Shown: piece after piece, positions 1 to 7,781 of the stretch
Layout: every line of letters starts with the position of its first letter
How positions within the stretch are numbered: position 1 is the stretch's first letter
Source of the DNA: Flavobacterium cerinum
GTDB lineage: Bacteria > Bacteroidota > Bacteroidia > Flavobacteriales > Flavobacteriaceae
DNA: 64,000 bases
Direction: 5' to 3'
Assembly: GCF_024496085.1 (NCBI RefSeq)
Contig: NZ_CP101751.1
Span: forward strand, 3,720,001 to 3,784,000
Program-made: the position numbers and the translations under genes
The notes under the pieces: generated by a model
Database searches by the model: none
Told to the model about the DNA's origin: nothing
Seen by the model: only the letters and a program-made list of their open reading frames with translations

Positions 1-549
1 AACGAATAATCGCCTTCAAATTCAAGGGTCACTGTTTTAACACCGGCAACCTCTCCTTCCTGGAAGTTCAACTCTTTGATTTTATATCCCTGACTTTCAC
101 CCCACATCAAATACATTCGCATCAACATTGCAGCCCAGTCACAACTTTCTGTTCCTCCGGCTCCGGCCGTAATTTGCAGCACGGCGCTCATACTATCTCC
201 TTCGTCAGAAAGCATATTTCTAAACTCCAGATTTTCGATATGAGAATTGGTCAGTTCATATTGCTTATCCAATTCTTCCTCAGTGGCTTCACCTTCTCTG
301 AAAAATTCCTGAAGAATCTGAAGCTCTTCTGCCAATGCCATTCCTTTTTCATAGTCTTCCACCCATTTTTTCTTGGATCGGATGTTTTTAACAATAAGTT
401 CGGCCTCTTTGGCGTTATTCCAAAAATCCGGTGCAAAGGTTTTCTCTTCCTCGTTGGTAATCTCTATCTGTTTTTTATCGATGTCAAAGATACCTCCTTA
501 ACGCACCAAGGCGCTCAATAATATCCTTAATCTGTTCGGTATTTACCAT
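1..549 (-). CDS. prfB: Peptide chain release factor 2, 5' part, with programmed +1 frameshift
   Basis: RF2 releases peptides at UGA and UAA stops. Only the N-terminal part is in the window; the gene continues past position 1. From ATG at 549-547 the zero frame gives 21 codons and stops at TGA (486-484). Shifting +1 at the CTT codon (489-487) opens a long frame with the helical RF2 domain 1 and the start of domain 2 (AGAGGTESCDWAAML). The site reads AGGAGG, TAT, CTT, TGA, C, which has the same organisation as the E. coli autoregulatory frameshift: an internal Shine-Dalgarno-like AGGAGG three bases before the slippery CTT-T and a poor-context UGA. RF2 shortage would therefore favour the shift and restore synthesis. 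The gene is divergent from the aldolase gene. The identification is firm; the frameshift is inferred from the motif and the reading frames. Confidence 0.93.
484..498 (-). promoter_or_regulatory. prfB +1 frameshift signal
   Basis: Read on the minus strand: an AGGAGG stimulator at 498-493, spacer TAT, slippery CTT at 489-487 and in-frame TGA at 486-484 followed by C. Spacing and element order match the classical RF2 recoding site, and the downstream +1 frame codes for RF2. Confidence 0.92.
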
Positions 550-571
550 AAATATCGTAGTTTTATACCCG

Positions 572-579
572 CAAAAATA
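572..579 (-). promoter_or_regulatory. Putative -7 promoter box of prfB
   Basis: The minus strand reads TATTTTTG, matching the Bacteroidetes TAnnTTTG box, 22 bases upstream of the prfB ATG. No TTG is seen at the usual -33 distance. Confidence 0.5.
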
Positions 580-598
580 GACATTCCTTTTTAAATAT

Positions 599-1624
599 AT
601 GGAAATAAATTTAGTTAGCGATACCGTTACGAAACCTACTCCCGAAATGCTTCAGCAAATGTTCCGGGCCAAAGTAGGCGATGACGTGTATAAGCAGGAT
701 CCCACGGTGATCGAATTAGAAGAGACCGTAGCGGATTTATTCGGAATGGAAGCCGCTCTTTTTTTTCCATCCGGAACCATGGCCAATCAGACCGCAATAA
801 AATTACATACAAATCCCGGCGAACAAATTATATGCGACAAATGGTCCCACATTTTTCATTATGAAGGTGGTGGTGCTTCTTTTAACAGTGGCGTTTCCTG
901 CTGTTTGGTAGATGGTGACCGAGGCATGATAACCGCTGCTCAGGTAGAAGCCAATATCAATGATCCGGAATTCTATCACAGTCCGTTAACCCGTTTGGTT
1001 AGTATCGAAAATACAACCAATAAAGGAGGCGGTGCTTGTTATGATATCGAAGAATTGAAACGGATACGACAGGTTTGCCGTGAACATGAATTAAAATATC
1101 ATCTGGATGGTGCCCGTTTATGGAATGCTTTGGTAGCCAAACGACAACACCCGAAACAGTACGGTGAATTATTTGATACCATATCAGTTTGTTTATCCAA
1201 AGGCTTAGGTGCTCCGGTAGGATCTGTTTTATTGGGAAGCCGTGACGATATACATAGGGCTTTACGAATTCGGAAAATATTAGGTGGCGGTATGCGTCAG
1301 GCCGGATATCTTGCTGCTGCGGGACTATATGCACTGCAACATCATGTAGGCCGACTGGAAGAGGATCATCGAAGAGCCAGACAAATCGGATCGGTTTTAA
1401 AAGAATTACATTGGGTAAACAAAGTGGAACCCGTTGAAACCAATATCCTTATTTTTTCAGTAAAACCGCAGTATAACGAAAATGCAATTATTGAAAAATT
1501 AAAACAAAAAAACATCTTTATCAGTTCAATGGGAAAAGGAAAATTACGTTTGGTAACCCATTTGGATTATCGCGAAGTAATGCATTCTTACGTATTGGAA
1601 ACCTTACAAAAAATGACAATTTAA
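599..1624 (+). CDS. ltaE: Low-specificity L-threonine aldolase
   Basis: A PLP enzyme of fold type I that cleaves L-threonine or allo-threonine to glycine and acetaldehyde. At 341 aa it has the normal family length. The N-terminus has the family signature (LVSDTVTKPTPEM), the FFPSGTMANQTA segment follows near residues 55-66, and the PLP lysine is K201 in SVCLSKGLGAPVGS. The ATG at 599 starts directly at this conserved N-terminus. It is divergent from prfB with a 49-bp gap and is followed by a strong terminator, so it is probably monocistronic. Other members of the beta-eliminating lyase superfamily are possible, but the motifs fit threonine aldolase best. Confidence 0.93.
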   Translation: MEINLVSDTVTKPTPEMLQQMFRAKVGDDVYKQDPTVIELEETVADLFGMEAALFFPSGTMANQTAIKLHTNPGEQIICDKWSHIFHYEGGGASFNSGVSCCLVDGDRGMITAAQVEANINDPEFYHSPLTRLVSIENTTNKGGGACYDIEELKRIRQVCREHELKYHLDGARLWNALVAKRQHPKQYGELFDTISVCLSKGLGAPVGSVLLGSRDDIHRALRIRKILGGGMRQAGYLAAAGLYALQHHVGRLEEDHRRARQIGSVLKELHWVNKVEPVETNILIFSVKPQYNENAIIEKLKQKNIFISSMGKGKLRLVTHLDYREVMHSYVLETLQKMTI

Positions 1625-1643
1625 ACTTTTTGTTATAAAAATT

Positions 1644-1680
1644 AAAAACCGTTAAAAATATCACATCTTTAACGGTTTTT
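1644..1680 (+). terminator. Rho-independent terminator after ltaE
   Basis: A perfect 13-bp stem, AAAAACCGTTAAA (1644-1656) with TTTAACGGTTTTT (1668-1680), an 11-nt loop and a T-run that continues past the stem. Confidence 0.9.
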
Positions 1681-1880
1681 TTATTCTACTCGATTAAATC
1701 ACTAACAATCAGTCGAATATTCTCATACTTCACTACTCTTTCCGCACCAGAAAAACAGACTTTTATTTAAATAATCATCAATTTAAACTCGAATAAATAC
1801 CTAAAAAATACACTTTTACCATCATTTACTACATATTTGTTAATTATCAACAACAATATCGCATCAAAAGAGATGATTTA

Positions 1881-1888
1881 TATATTTG
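1881..1888 (+). promoter_or_regulatory. Putative -7 promoter box of lysA
   Basis: TATATTTG matches TAnnTTTG. It overlaps an upstream in-frame TTG at 1886, so that TTG would not be transcribed. This supports the ATG at 1913 as the lysA start. The AT-rich stretch 1681-1880 between the terminator and this box shows nothing else recognisable. Confidence 0.6.
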
Positions 1889-1912
1889 CTTTTATTAACA
1901 AATTTATATAGC

Positions 1913-3121
1913 ATGCAAATCAATCATTTACTTTCAGTAGCGGAAGAATTTGGCAGTCCTGTATACGTATACGACGCCGACAAAATTCAATCACAGTACC
2001 AACGTTTAACCAATGCTTTTTCCAAGGTGGAAAAGTTGCGTATTAATTATGCAGTCAAGGCATTGTCAAACCTATCTGTTCTTAAGCTACTGAAGAAGAT
2101 GGGGTCAGGTCTTGACACTGTATCGATACAAGAGGTACAGTTAGGTCTGCTTGCAGGTTATACCCCCGAAAGTATCATCTATACGCCTAACGGGGTTTCG
2201 ATGGAAGAAATCGAGGAAGTAGCGCAACTAGGCGTTCAAATCAACATTGATAATTTATCCATATTAGAACAATTCGGAGCCAAACATCCGAACACTCCGG
2301 TTTGTATCCGAATCAATCCCCATGTCATGGCCGGCGGAAACTCCAATATTTCAGTAGGCCATATCGATAGTAAATTCGGAATTTCAATTCATCAGGTTCC
2401 GCATTTGTTGCGAATCATTGAAAATACAAAGATGCATATCAACGGAATCCATATGCACACCGGTTCGGATATTTTGGACATTGAAGTGTTCTTATATGCA
2501 GCCGAAATATTATTTGAAACAGCCAAACATTTTAAAGAACTGGAATTTATCGATTTCGGAAGTGGCTTTAAAGTACCCTATAAAAAAGGTGATATTGAAA
2601 CGAACGTAGAAGAACTGGGTAAAAAATTATCCCGTCGTTTTAATACGTTTTGTAAAGAATACGGCCGCGATTTGACACTGGCTTTTGAACCGGGTAAATT
2701 TCTGGTAAGTGAAGCCGGATATTTTTTAGCCAAAGTAAACGTGGTAAAACAAACCACCTCAACCGTATTTGCGGGAATCGACAGTGGTTTTAATCACCTG
2801 ATCCGCCCGATGTTCTACGGATCGGAACATTATATTGAAAACCTTTCCAATCCAAAAGGAAAAGAACGTTTTTATACAGTAGTAGGCTATATCTGTGAAA
2901 CGGATACTTTTGGCAGTAATCGCAGAATTGCAGAAATCAAGGAAGGTGATTTACTCTGTTTCCGAAATGCAGGAGCTTATTGTTATTCGATGTCATCCAA
3001 TTATAACTCACGAGTACGTCCGGCCGAAGTGCTTTGGTATAACAATAAAGCGCATCTGATTCGCGAAAGAGAAACCTTTGAAGATATCATTCGAAACCAA
3101 ATTATAGTCGATTTTGAATAA
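1913..3121 (+). CDS. lysA: Diaminopimelate decarboxylase
   Basis: Decarboxylates meso-diaminopimelate to L-lysine, the last step of lysine synthesis, using PLP on an alanine-racemase-like barrel (group IV decarboxylase). The 402-aa product carries the PLP lysine K49 in NYAVKALSN, the glycine-rich FGSGFKVPY phosphate-binding segment, EPGKFLVSEAG, the CETDTFG active-site motif and GAYCYSMSSNYN near the C-terminus. The frame is open upstream to a TTG at 1886, but that codon lies inside the promoter box, so ATG 1913 (MQINHLL) is chosen. It has its own promoter and terminator. The succinylase-branch gene dapD is about 46 kb away in this window, so the pathway is not clustered. Confidence 0.95.
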   Translation: MQINHLLSVAEEFGSPVYVYDADKIQSQYQRLTNAFSKVEKLRINYAVKALSNLSVLKLLKKMGSGLDTVSIQEVQLGLLAGYTPESIIYTPNGVSMEEIEEVAQLGVQINIDNLSILEQFGAKHPNTPVCIRINPHVMAGGNSNISVGHIDSKFGISIHQVPHLLRIIENTKMHINGIHMHTGSDILDIEVFLYAAEILFETAKHFKELEFIDFGSGFKVPYKKGDIETNVEELGKKLSRRFNTFCKEYGRDLTLAFEPGKFLVSEAGYFLAKVNVVKQTTSTVFAGIDSGFNHLIRPMFYGSEHYIENLSNPKGKERFYTVVGYICETDTFGSNRRIAEIKEGDLLCFRNAGAYCYSMSSNYNSRVRPAEVLWYNNKAHLIRERETFEDIIRNQIIVDFE

Positions 3122-3139
3122 AATCAGGATCATTTTAAG

Positions 3140-3167
3140 AAAAGAGCCATACAATTTGGCTCTTTTT
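3140..3167 (+). terminator. Terminator after lysA
   Basis: Stem AAAGAGCCA (3141-3149) with TGGCTCTTT (3157-3165), a 7-nt loop and a trailing T-run. Confidence 0.85.
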
Positions 3168-3244
3168 GCTTAAAATAACACTAAGATAAAACGGCTTAAC
3201 CAATTGTTTTTTAACTTTGAAGCCTAATTACAGCATTATACAAC

Positions 3245-4660
3245 ATGGACAGAAGGAGATTTTTCCGAAACGGTTCGATTTTTACTTTGGGTGCAGCCCT
3301 TGTGAATCCATTGGACGCCGTTTCGAATACGGTTGAATTTGATACAATTCGAAAAAATAAAAAAGCAAAAAATATTATTTTCCTGGTTAGCGACGGAATG
3401 AGTACCGGTACATTAAATATGGCCGACTTATACTTGAATCGTAAAATGGGAAAAGGTTCAAACTGGTTACAGTTATACCGCGACAACAGAGTGAATCGCG
3501 CCTTAATGGATACGGCTTCAGCGAGTTCTATCGTAACGGATTCTTCTGCCGGTAGTTCTTCATGGGGTGGCGGATTCCGCGTTAACAACGGTTCTCTTAA
3601 CGTTGGTCCTAATGGTGAAGTACATATGCCGATCTGGCAAAAATTCAAAAAAGCCGGAAAAATGGCGGGCTGTGTCACTACAGTACCGATTACACATGCA
3701 ACTCCGGCGGGTTTTTGTGTGAACAGTAAAAGTCGTAACGCTCAGGAAGATATCGCGGAACAATACCTTGATTTGGGTTTTGACATCATGATGGGCGGTG
3801 GAAACACTTACTTTAGTCCGGAAATCAGAAAAGATAAAAAAGATGTTTATGCGGCTTATCGGACTAAAGGATATCAGGTAGTTCGCAATCGTAAAGAAAT
3901 GCTGGCTTCGGATAACAATAAACCGACATTGGGCGTATTCTACGATGACGCACTTCCGTATAGCATTGACCGTAAAAGCAGCAAGGAGTTAACCGAAAAT
4001 ATTCCGACATTGGCTGAAATGGCTCAAAAAGCAATCGATCGTATGAAAAACCACAAAAACGGTTTTGTATTACAGATCGAAGGCGGAAAAGTGGATTGGG
4101 CGGCACATGCTAATGACATCGGAGCTTTGATTTACGATCAGGTTGCCTTTGATGAAGCGGTAAAAGTGGCTATCGATTTTGCTGAAAAAGATAAAGAAAC
4201 TTTAGTGATCATCACGACTGACCATGGAAATGCCAATCCGGGTGTTATTTATGGTAAATATGCGAATGCAAATTTCGATAGTATTCAAAATTATACGCAA
4301 ACCAACGAGTGGGTTTTAAACGCTATTAGTCCGCAATCGACCGTTAAGCAGGTGCACGAAATTATCGAATATGCAAACGGAAAAACCATATCTGATGACG
4401 AAGCTAAAACCGTTTTAAGCTATTATGACGGATTACATAAAGAAGAAGGTTTATACAACTATAAAAAATTACCGTATAAAGCCTTTTCCGAAATGCAACA
4501 GAAAACAAACTCCGTAGGTTGGATCAGTATGGATCACTCCGCAGATTATGTGGAGCTGGCCATGTTCGGACCGGGTAGTGATTTACTAAAACCTTTTGTA
4601 AAAAATACAGATTTGCATTACCTGATGCTTCAGGCTGCTGAAGTTGAGAATAAATTTTAA
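3245..4660 (+). CDS. Alkaline phosphatase, PhoA family, Tat-exported
   Basis: Hydrolyses phosphomonoesters in the periplasm or outside the cell with a serine nucleophile and divalent metals. The 471-aa protein begins with a twin-arginine signal (R3-R4-R5-F6-F7 followed by a short hydrophobic stretch), implying export of a folded metalloenzyme. D50 in FLVSDGMS is a metal ligand and S100 in VTDSSAGSS is the probable nucleophile. TTDHGNANPG and the C-terminal HSADYVELAMFGPGS carry further metal-binding Asp and His residues. It stands alone between two terminators. No Pho-box-like element was recognised. Motif order and length fit the alkaline phosphatase superfamily well; the substrate is unknown. 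Confidence 0.92.
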   Translation: MDRRRFFRNGSIFTLGAALVNPLDAVSNTVEFDTIRKNKKAKNIIFLVSDGMSTGTLNMADLYLNRKMGKGSNWLQLYRDNRVNRALMDTASASSIVTDSSAGSSSWGGGFRVNNGSLNVGPNGEVHMPIWQKFKKAGKMAGCVTTVPITHATPAGFCVNSKSRNAQEDIAEQYLDLGFDIMMGGGNTYFSPEIRKDKKDVYAAYRTKGYQVVRNRKEMLASDNNKPTLGVFYDDALPYSIDRKSSKELTENIPTLAEMAQKAIDRMKNHKNGFVLQIEGGKVDWAAHANDIGALIYDQVAFDEAVKVAIDFAEKDKETLVIITTDHGNANPGVIYGKYANANFDSIQNYTQTNEWVLNAISPQSTVKQVHEIIEYANGKTISDDEAKTVLSYYDGLHKEEGLYNYKKLPYKAFSEMQQKTNSVGWISMDHSADYVELAMFGPGSDLLKPFVKNTDLHYLMLQAAEVENKF

Positions 4661-4679
4661 TCCGGTTCAATCGCTTTTT

Positions 4680-4714
4680 AAACCTGTCAGGTCTTCGGGA
4701 TCCGACAGGTTTTT
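4680..4714 (+). terminator. Terminator after the alkaline phosphatase gene
   Basis: Stem AAACCTGTC (4680-4688) with GACAGGTTT (4704-4712), an internal GGTCTTCGGGATCC extension, then a T-run. Confidence 0.85.
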
Positions 4715-4793
4715 AAAAGTCAAAAAAAAGTCAAAATAAGACGCTGCAATTTAGTCTGGTCAATGTAAATTGAAAATTTGTATATTTATAAGT

Positions 4794-5270
4794 ATGAAAA
4801 CGAGTAAACAAATTGCAGACTGGATTATTTCAAAAGTTAACACCAATGCCGGTGATACCATCTCTCCTCTGAAATTACAAAAACTCCTCTATTATTGTCA
4901 GGCATGGCATTTAGCTATCTTTAAAACACCTTTATTTAAAGAAGAAATTCAGGCATGGGCACACGGACCAGTTGTTCCGAGTCAATATTCCCGCTTTTCA
5001 TATATACTGAGAAATGATCGGATAGATCCTTCCAGTATTAATTTGGAAAAGATCGTATTTGACAATGTAGAAACAGAAAAACTTTTAAATGAAGTTTTTG
5101 AAATCTATAATGAACATTCTGCTACCTATTTAGAAGCCTTAACCCATTCCGAAAAACCATGGATCGATGCCCGAGTCAATCTCAATGAATGGGAACGTTC
5201 CAATGCCATAATCACACACCAAACCATGGAACGCTTTTATTCGGATTTAAACAATGGCAAAACAGCATAA
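4794..5270 (+). CDS. DUF4065 / Panacea-domain protein, putative antitoxin
   Basis: A 158-aa protein with the SocA-like DUF4065 signature: an N-terminal helix KTSKQIADWII, then SPLKLQKLLYYCQAWHL, and an AWAHGPVVPSQY motif near residue 65. Panacea domains (established knowledge) neutralise many unrelated toxins in type II toxin-antitoxin operons. The ATG at 4794 fits the family start better than the TTG at 4770, which lies in the AT-rich leader. The stop codon lies 17 bp inside the next gene in another frame, implying translational coupling. The antitoxin role is inferred from family and context. Confidence 0.8.
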   Translation: MKTSKQIADWIISKVNTNAGDTISPLKLQKLLYYCQAWHLAIFKTPLFKEEIQAWAHGPVVPSQYSRFSYILRNDRIDPSSINLEKIVFDNVETEKLLNEVFEIYNEHSATYLEALTHSEKPWIDARVNLNEWERSNAIITHQTMERFYSDLNNGKTA

Positions 5271-5715
5271 AAGTTTCTATATCAATAAAGACGTTGTAAA
5301 GACAAATACGGAAACAGTCTATATCAATAAAACGGCAACGCATTTGATTGGAACGAATGAAAATGGTGATGATTTAAAACTAATCATTTCTTTTTTACAC
5401 CTACAAAATAACTACCAGTGTTTTTCAGACTGGTCCAAACAAGACATGAATGATTTTTGGAATTTCTATAAAAAAGTACATCAATATACCTGGACGCAAG
5501 TATATGCTACGGCCAGAAAAATTCAAAAAAACGGAATAGCTTACACTATTATACCGGTAACAAAATATCCAAATCCCGAATTCAAAAATAATTTATCACA
5601 GGATATAACGCTGTTTGAATTAAGAGTCGACGCAAAAAAAAGAGTACACGGTTTTAGAAATAAATCTGTTTTTTATCTATGCTGGTTAGACCGGGAACAT
5701 AAGATTACCCATTAA
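5254..5715 (+). CDS. Putative toxin partner of the DUF4065 antitoxin
   Basis: A 153-aa protein overlapping the DUF4065 gene by 17 bp, starting at ATG 5254. Its C-terminal half has a compact pattern, LSQDITLFELRVDAKKRVHG then VFYLCWLDREHKI, recalling small RelE/ParE-like RNase-fold proteins in which conserved Arg and His residues near the C-terminus act on RNA. The N-terminal half contains DLKLIISFLHL and several aromatics but no motif I can name. There is no signal peptide or membrane segment. The toxin role is inferred from the overlap with a Panacea gene; the fold is a guess. No second promoter is visible, consistent with a two-gene module. Confidence 0.6.
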   Translation: MAKQHKSFYINKDVVKTNTETVYINKTATHLIGTNENGDDLKLIISFLHLQNNYQCFSDWSKQDMNDFWNFYKKVHQYTWTQVYATARKIQKNGIAYTIIPVTKYPNPEFKNNLSQDITLFELRVDAKKRVHGFRNKSVFYLCWLDREHKITH

Positions 5716-5773
5716 TCTTAAATTATTATTGCGCTAATAGAACCTACTTTTCTTACCGTATCGGCTTATTTAA

Positions 5774-5781
5774 TAACTTTG
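5774..5781 (+). promoter_or_regulatory. Putative -7 promoter box of the kdp regulator gene
   Basis: TAACTTTG matches TAnnTTTG, 22 bp before the TTG start at 5804. No -33 TTG is seen at the normal distance. Confidence 0.5.
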
Positions 5782-5803
5782 CTTTATATTTAAGTATTTC
5801 CCC

Positions 5804-7156
5804 TTGAAAAAAATATTGATCATAGACGATGAAGAAAAACTGCGTTCCCTAATGGCGCGTATCATCGGATTGGAAAATTTTGAAGTTTTCCAGGCAGGCG
5901 ATTGTAAAACCGGATTGAAAAAACTGGAGCAAAACCCGATTGACATTGTACTGTGTGACGTAAAACTCCCTGACGGTAACGGTGTAGAACTAACAAAAAC
6001 GATTAAGGAAAAATATCCGCATGTTGAAGTAATTCTACTCACTGCTTACGGAAATATTCCGGATGGCGTTCAGGCGATCAAAAACGGTGCTTTCGATTAT
6101 ATTGTAAAAGGCGATGATAACAATAAAATTATCCCGCTATTGCATCGGGCTGTCGAAAAAAGTACCCTGACCAAAAGGGTTGCTCAATTAGAAGCGCGTT
6201 TGGATACTAAATTCTCTTTTGAGGGCATCATCGGAAACTCGAAAACGTTATTACAATCGATCGAACTGGCCAAAAAAGTAGCTGTAACAGATACAACGGT
6301 ATTACTAACCGGGGAAACCGGAACCGGAAAAGAAGTCTTTGCTCAGGCAATCCACCAATCCGGAGCGCGTAAAAACAAAAGTTTTGTTGCGATCAACTGT
6401 TCCGCTTTTAGTCATGATTTACTGGAAAGCGAAATGTTTGGTCATATCGCCGGTGCTTATACCGGTGCACATAAAGACAAAAAAGGTTTATTTGAAGAAG
6501 CACATAACGGTACTTTATTTTTAGATGAAATCGGCGAAATGCCGCTGGACTTACAGGCTAAATTACTTCGGGTACTCGAAAACGGTGAATTTATTAAAGT
6601 CGGCGAAAGCAAAGTGACCAAAGTAAACGTACGGGTTATTGCTGCAACCAACCGTAACCTGCTGACTGAAATTGAAAACGGTCATTTCCGTCAGGATTTG
6701 TATTACCGACTTTCGGTTTTCCAGATTCAGTTACCGGCATTAAAAGACCGTCCGACCGACATTGAATCGCTAGCCTTATATTTTCTCCATTTCTTCGGAC
6801 TGAAAAGCGCAAAAAAAATAAAATCCATCTCCGCCGATTGTTTACACCTTTTAAAATTGCACATCTGGCCCGGAAATATCAGAGAATTAAAAAATATTAT
6901 CGAAAGAGGTGTAATCCTTGAAACAACCGATACCCTCACACGAGGTAGTCTTCCTTTGGAATTACAACAACTACAGGAAGAAACCGGAAACGGAGATAAC
7001 ACGATTATGTCGGCTTTTTCATTGGCTTCCGCCGAAAAGATACATATCCAAAAAGTCCTGAATTATACTAACGGAAATAAAACCGAAACCGCCCGTTTAC
7101 TGAATATTGCACTAACAACACTCTATCGTAAACTGGATGAATACCGAATAACGTAA
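5804..7156 (+). CDS. Sigma54-dependent response regulator of the kdp locus
   Basis: A 450-aa NtrC-type regulator. The receiver domain (1-120) has phospho-acceptor D52 and D8/D9. The AAA+ domain (about 140-365) has Walker A GETGTGKE (170-177), the sigma54-contact loop as GAYTGA (217-222) and the Walker B region GTLFLDEIGEMP. A Fis-type helix-turn-helix closes the protein (NKTETARLLNIALTTLYRKL). Translation starts at TTG 5804 (MKKILIIDDE), the only start preserving the receiver N-terminus. It lies immediately upstream of the kdp operon, so it probably takes the place of the OmpR-type KdpE of Proteobacteria and acts with the histidine kinase at 14354-16087. No convincing -24/-12 promoter was found in the downstream gap, so its target site is unproven. 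Confidence 0.88.
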   Translation: MKKILIIDDEEKLRSLMARIIGLENFEVFQAGDCKTGLKKLEQNPIDIVLCDVKLPDGNGVELTKTIKEKYPHVEVILLTAYGNIPDGVQAIKNGAFDYIVKGDDNNKIIPLLHRAVEKSTLTKRVAQLEARLDTKFSFEGIIGNSKTLLQSIELAKKVAVTDTTVLLTGETGTGKEVFAQAIHQSGARKNKSFVAINCSAFSHDLLESEMFGHIAGAYTGAHKDKKGLFEEAHNGTLFLDEIGEMPLDLQAKLLRVLENGEFIKVGESKVTKVNVRVIAATNRNLLTEIENGHFRQDLYYRLSVFQIQLPALKDRPTDIESLALYFLHFFGLKSAKKIKSISADCLHLLKLHIWPGNIRELKNIIERGVILETTDTLTRGSLPLELQQLQEETGNGDNTIMSAFSLASAEKIHIQKVLNYTNGNKTETARLLNIALTTLYRKLDEYRIT

Positions 7157-7181
7157 TAAACCCTATCGTTTTGAAAGTAGC

Positions 7182-7207
7182 AACCCTATCATTTTGATAG
7201 GGTTTTT
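7182..7207 (+). terminator. Terminator after the kdp regulator gene
   Basis: Stem AACCCTATC (7182-7190), loop ATTTT, GATAGGGTT (7196-7204), then T-run. A near-copy of the left arm (AAACCCTATCGTTTTGA) lies about 20 bp upstream and could pair with the same right arm. Confidence 0.85.
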
Positions 7208-7319
7208 CGTTTGGCATAAATTCATTAAAAAAATATCTCCAACAAAATCAAGGCATTAGCACCTTTTCCAAAAAACCGGTTCGTCGTTTGGTTAAAATAC
7301 TACAAATAATTTAACCTTT

Positions 7320-7601
7320 ATGAAAACATTCAACGAAACCCTGGTTCAAAAAATGGAACGTTTGGCTAATCTTACCATCCGTAGCCTGCAATCAGGAAAA
7401 ACAGCTTGTACGAAAAGATGTCTGGATCTTGCCGAACAACTGTTACAAAAAGGCAATACCGAAATGAAAAATGCCATTACTAATGTTTACCTCTATTCCG
7501 TTTCTCATTATCTGGAACTGAATCGATATCCGATGGCAAAATTACTTCCGGTTAGCCTACACAAAGAATACGTTAAGCAAATTAATACTTCAGGAGTATG
7601 A
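7320..7601 (+). CDS. 93-aa protein of the kdp operon, unknown function
   Basis: First gene of the kdp structural operon. The protein is predicted soluble and mostly alpha-helical, with no signal peptide or membrane segment. Recognisable stretches are CLDLAEQLLQKGN and AITNVYLYSVSHYLEL, which resemble a small Bacteroidetes family I associate only tentatively with DUF7674. Two cysteines (TACTKRC) sit near residues 30-34. The stop codon overlaps the next start (ATGA at 7598-7601), so it is translationally coupled to the micro-proteins that follow. Co-transcription with kdpFABC suggests a role in potassium uptake or its control; no biochemical function can be read from the sequence. Confidence 0.75.
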   Translation: MKTFNETLVQKMERLANLTIRSLQSGKTACTKRCLDLAEQLLQKGNTEMKNAITNVYLYSVSHYLELNRYPMAKLLPVSLHKEYVKQINTSGV

Positions 7602-7681
7602 TGACTATTATGCTAACCTTAACCGGGTTATTTTGTTTTGCCCTGTTATATATGTCTGTTTATTATTTCGATAAAATCTAA
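7598..7681 (+). CDS. 27-aa single-span membrane micro-protein in the kdp operon
   Basis: A very short frame starting at ATG 7598 (or 7601) and ending at TAA 7679-7681. It overlaps the preceding stop codon by four bases and ends four bases before kdpF starts. The product is one hydrophobic helix (LTGLFCFALLYMSVYY) with a short DKI tail. Its size, topology and position resemble KdpF, but kdpF itself follows, so this would be a second, KdpF-like peptide. The coupling and tight packing argue for real translation. Whether it stabilises the KdpABC complex is inference. Confidence 0.6.
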   Translation: MMTIMLTLTGLFCFALLYMSVYYFDKI

Positions 7682-7685
7682 CAAA

Positions 7686-7763
7686 ATGATACTACTGTTT
7701 TTTATAGCGCTGGCTGTTTTTGCCTATATCTGTTATGTTTTGCTAAAGCCCGAAAAGTTCTAA
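7686..7763 (+). CDS. kdpF: KdpF subunit of the potassium-transporting ATPase
   Basis: A 25-aa membrane peptide: hydrophobic span ILLFFIALAVFAYICYVLL followed by KPEKF, the typical short KdpF tail. KdpF stabilises the KdpABC complex in the membrane (established for E. coli). It starts at ATG 7686, four bases after the preceding micro-ORF, and lies 18 bp before kdpA, the normal kdpFABC order. It is well below the usual gene-calling length limit. Confidence 0.85.
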   Translation: MILLFFIALAVFAYICYVLLKPEKF

Positions 7764-7781
7764 AACCCTAAAAAGAAAAAA

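Noticed and set aside
174..521. Plus-strand frame of 115 codons at the window start
   Set aside because: It is antisense to prfB, which explains the sequence fully.
7158..7207. Attenuator formed by the duplicated CCCTATC arms after the kdp regulator
   Set aside because: Both copies pair with the same right arm, giving a terminator either way; no competing antiterminator or leader peptide is visible.
7205..7319. Possible sigma54 promoter (-24 GG / -12 GC) before the kdp structural genes
   Set aside because: TTGGCATAAATTCATT resembles the -24 part, but the GC at the -12 position is absent, and no other fit was found in the gap.
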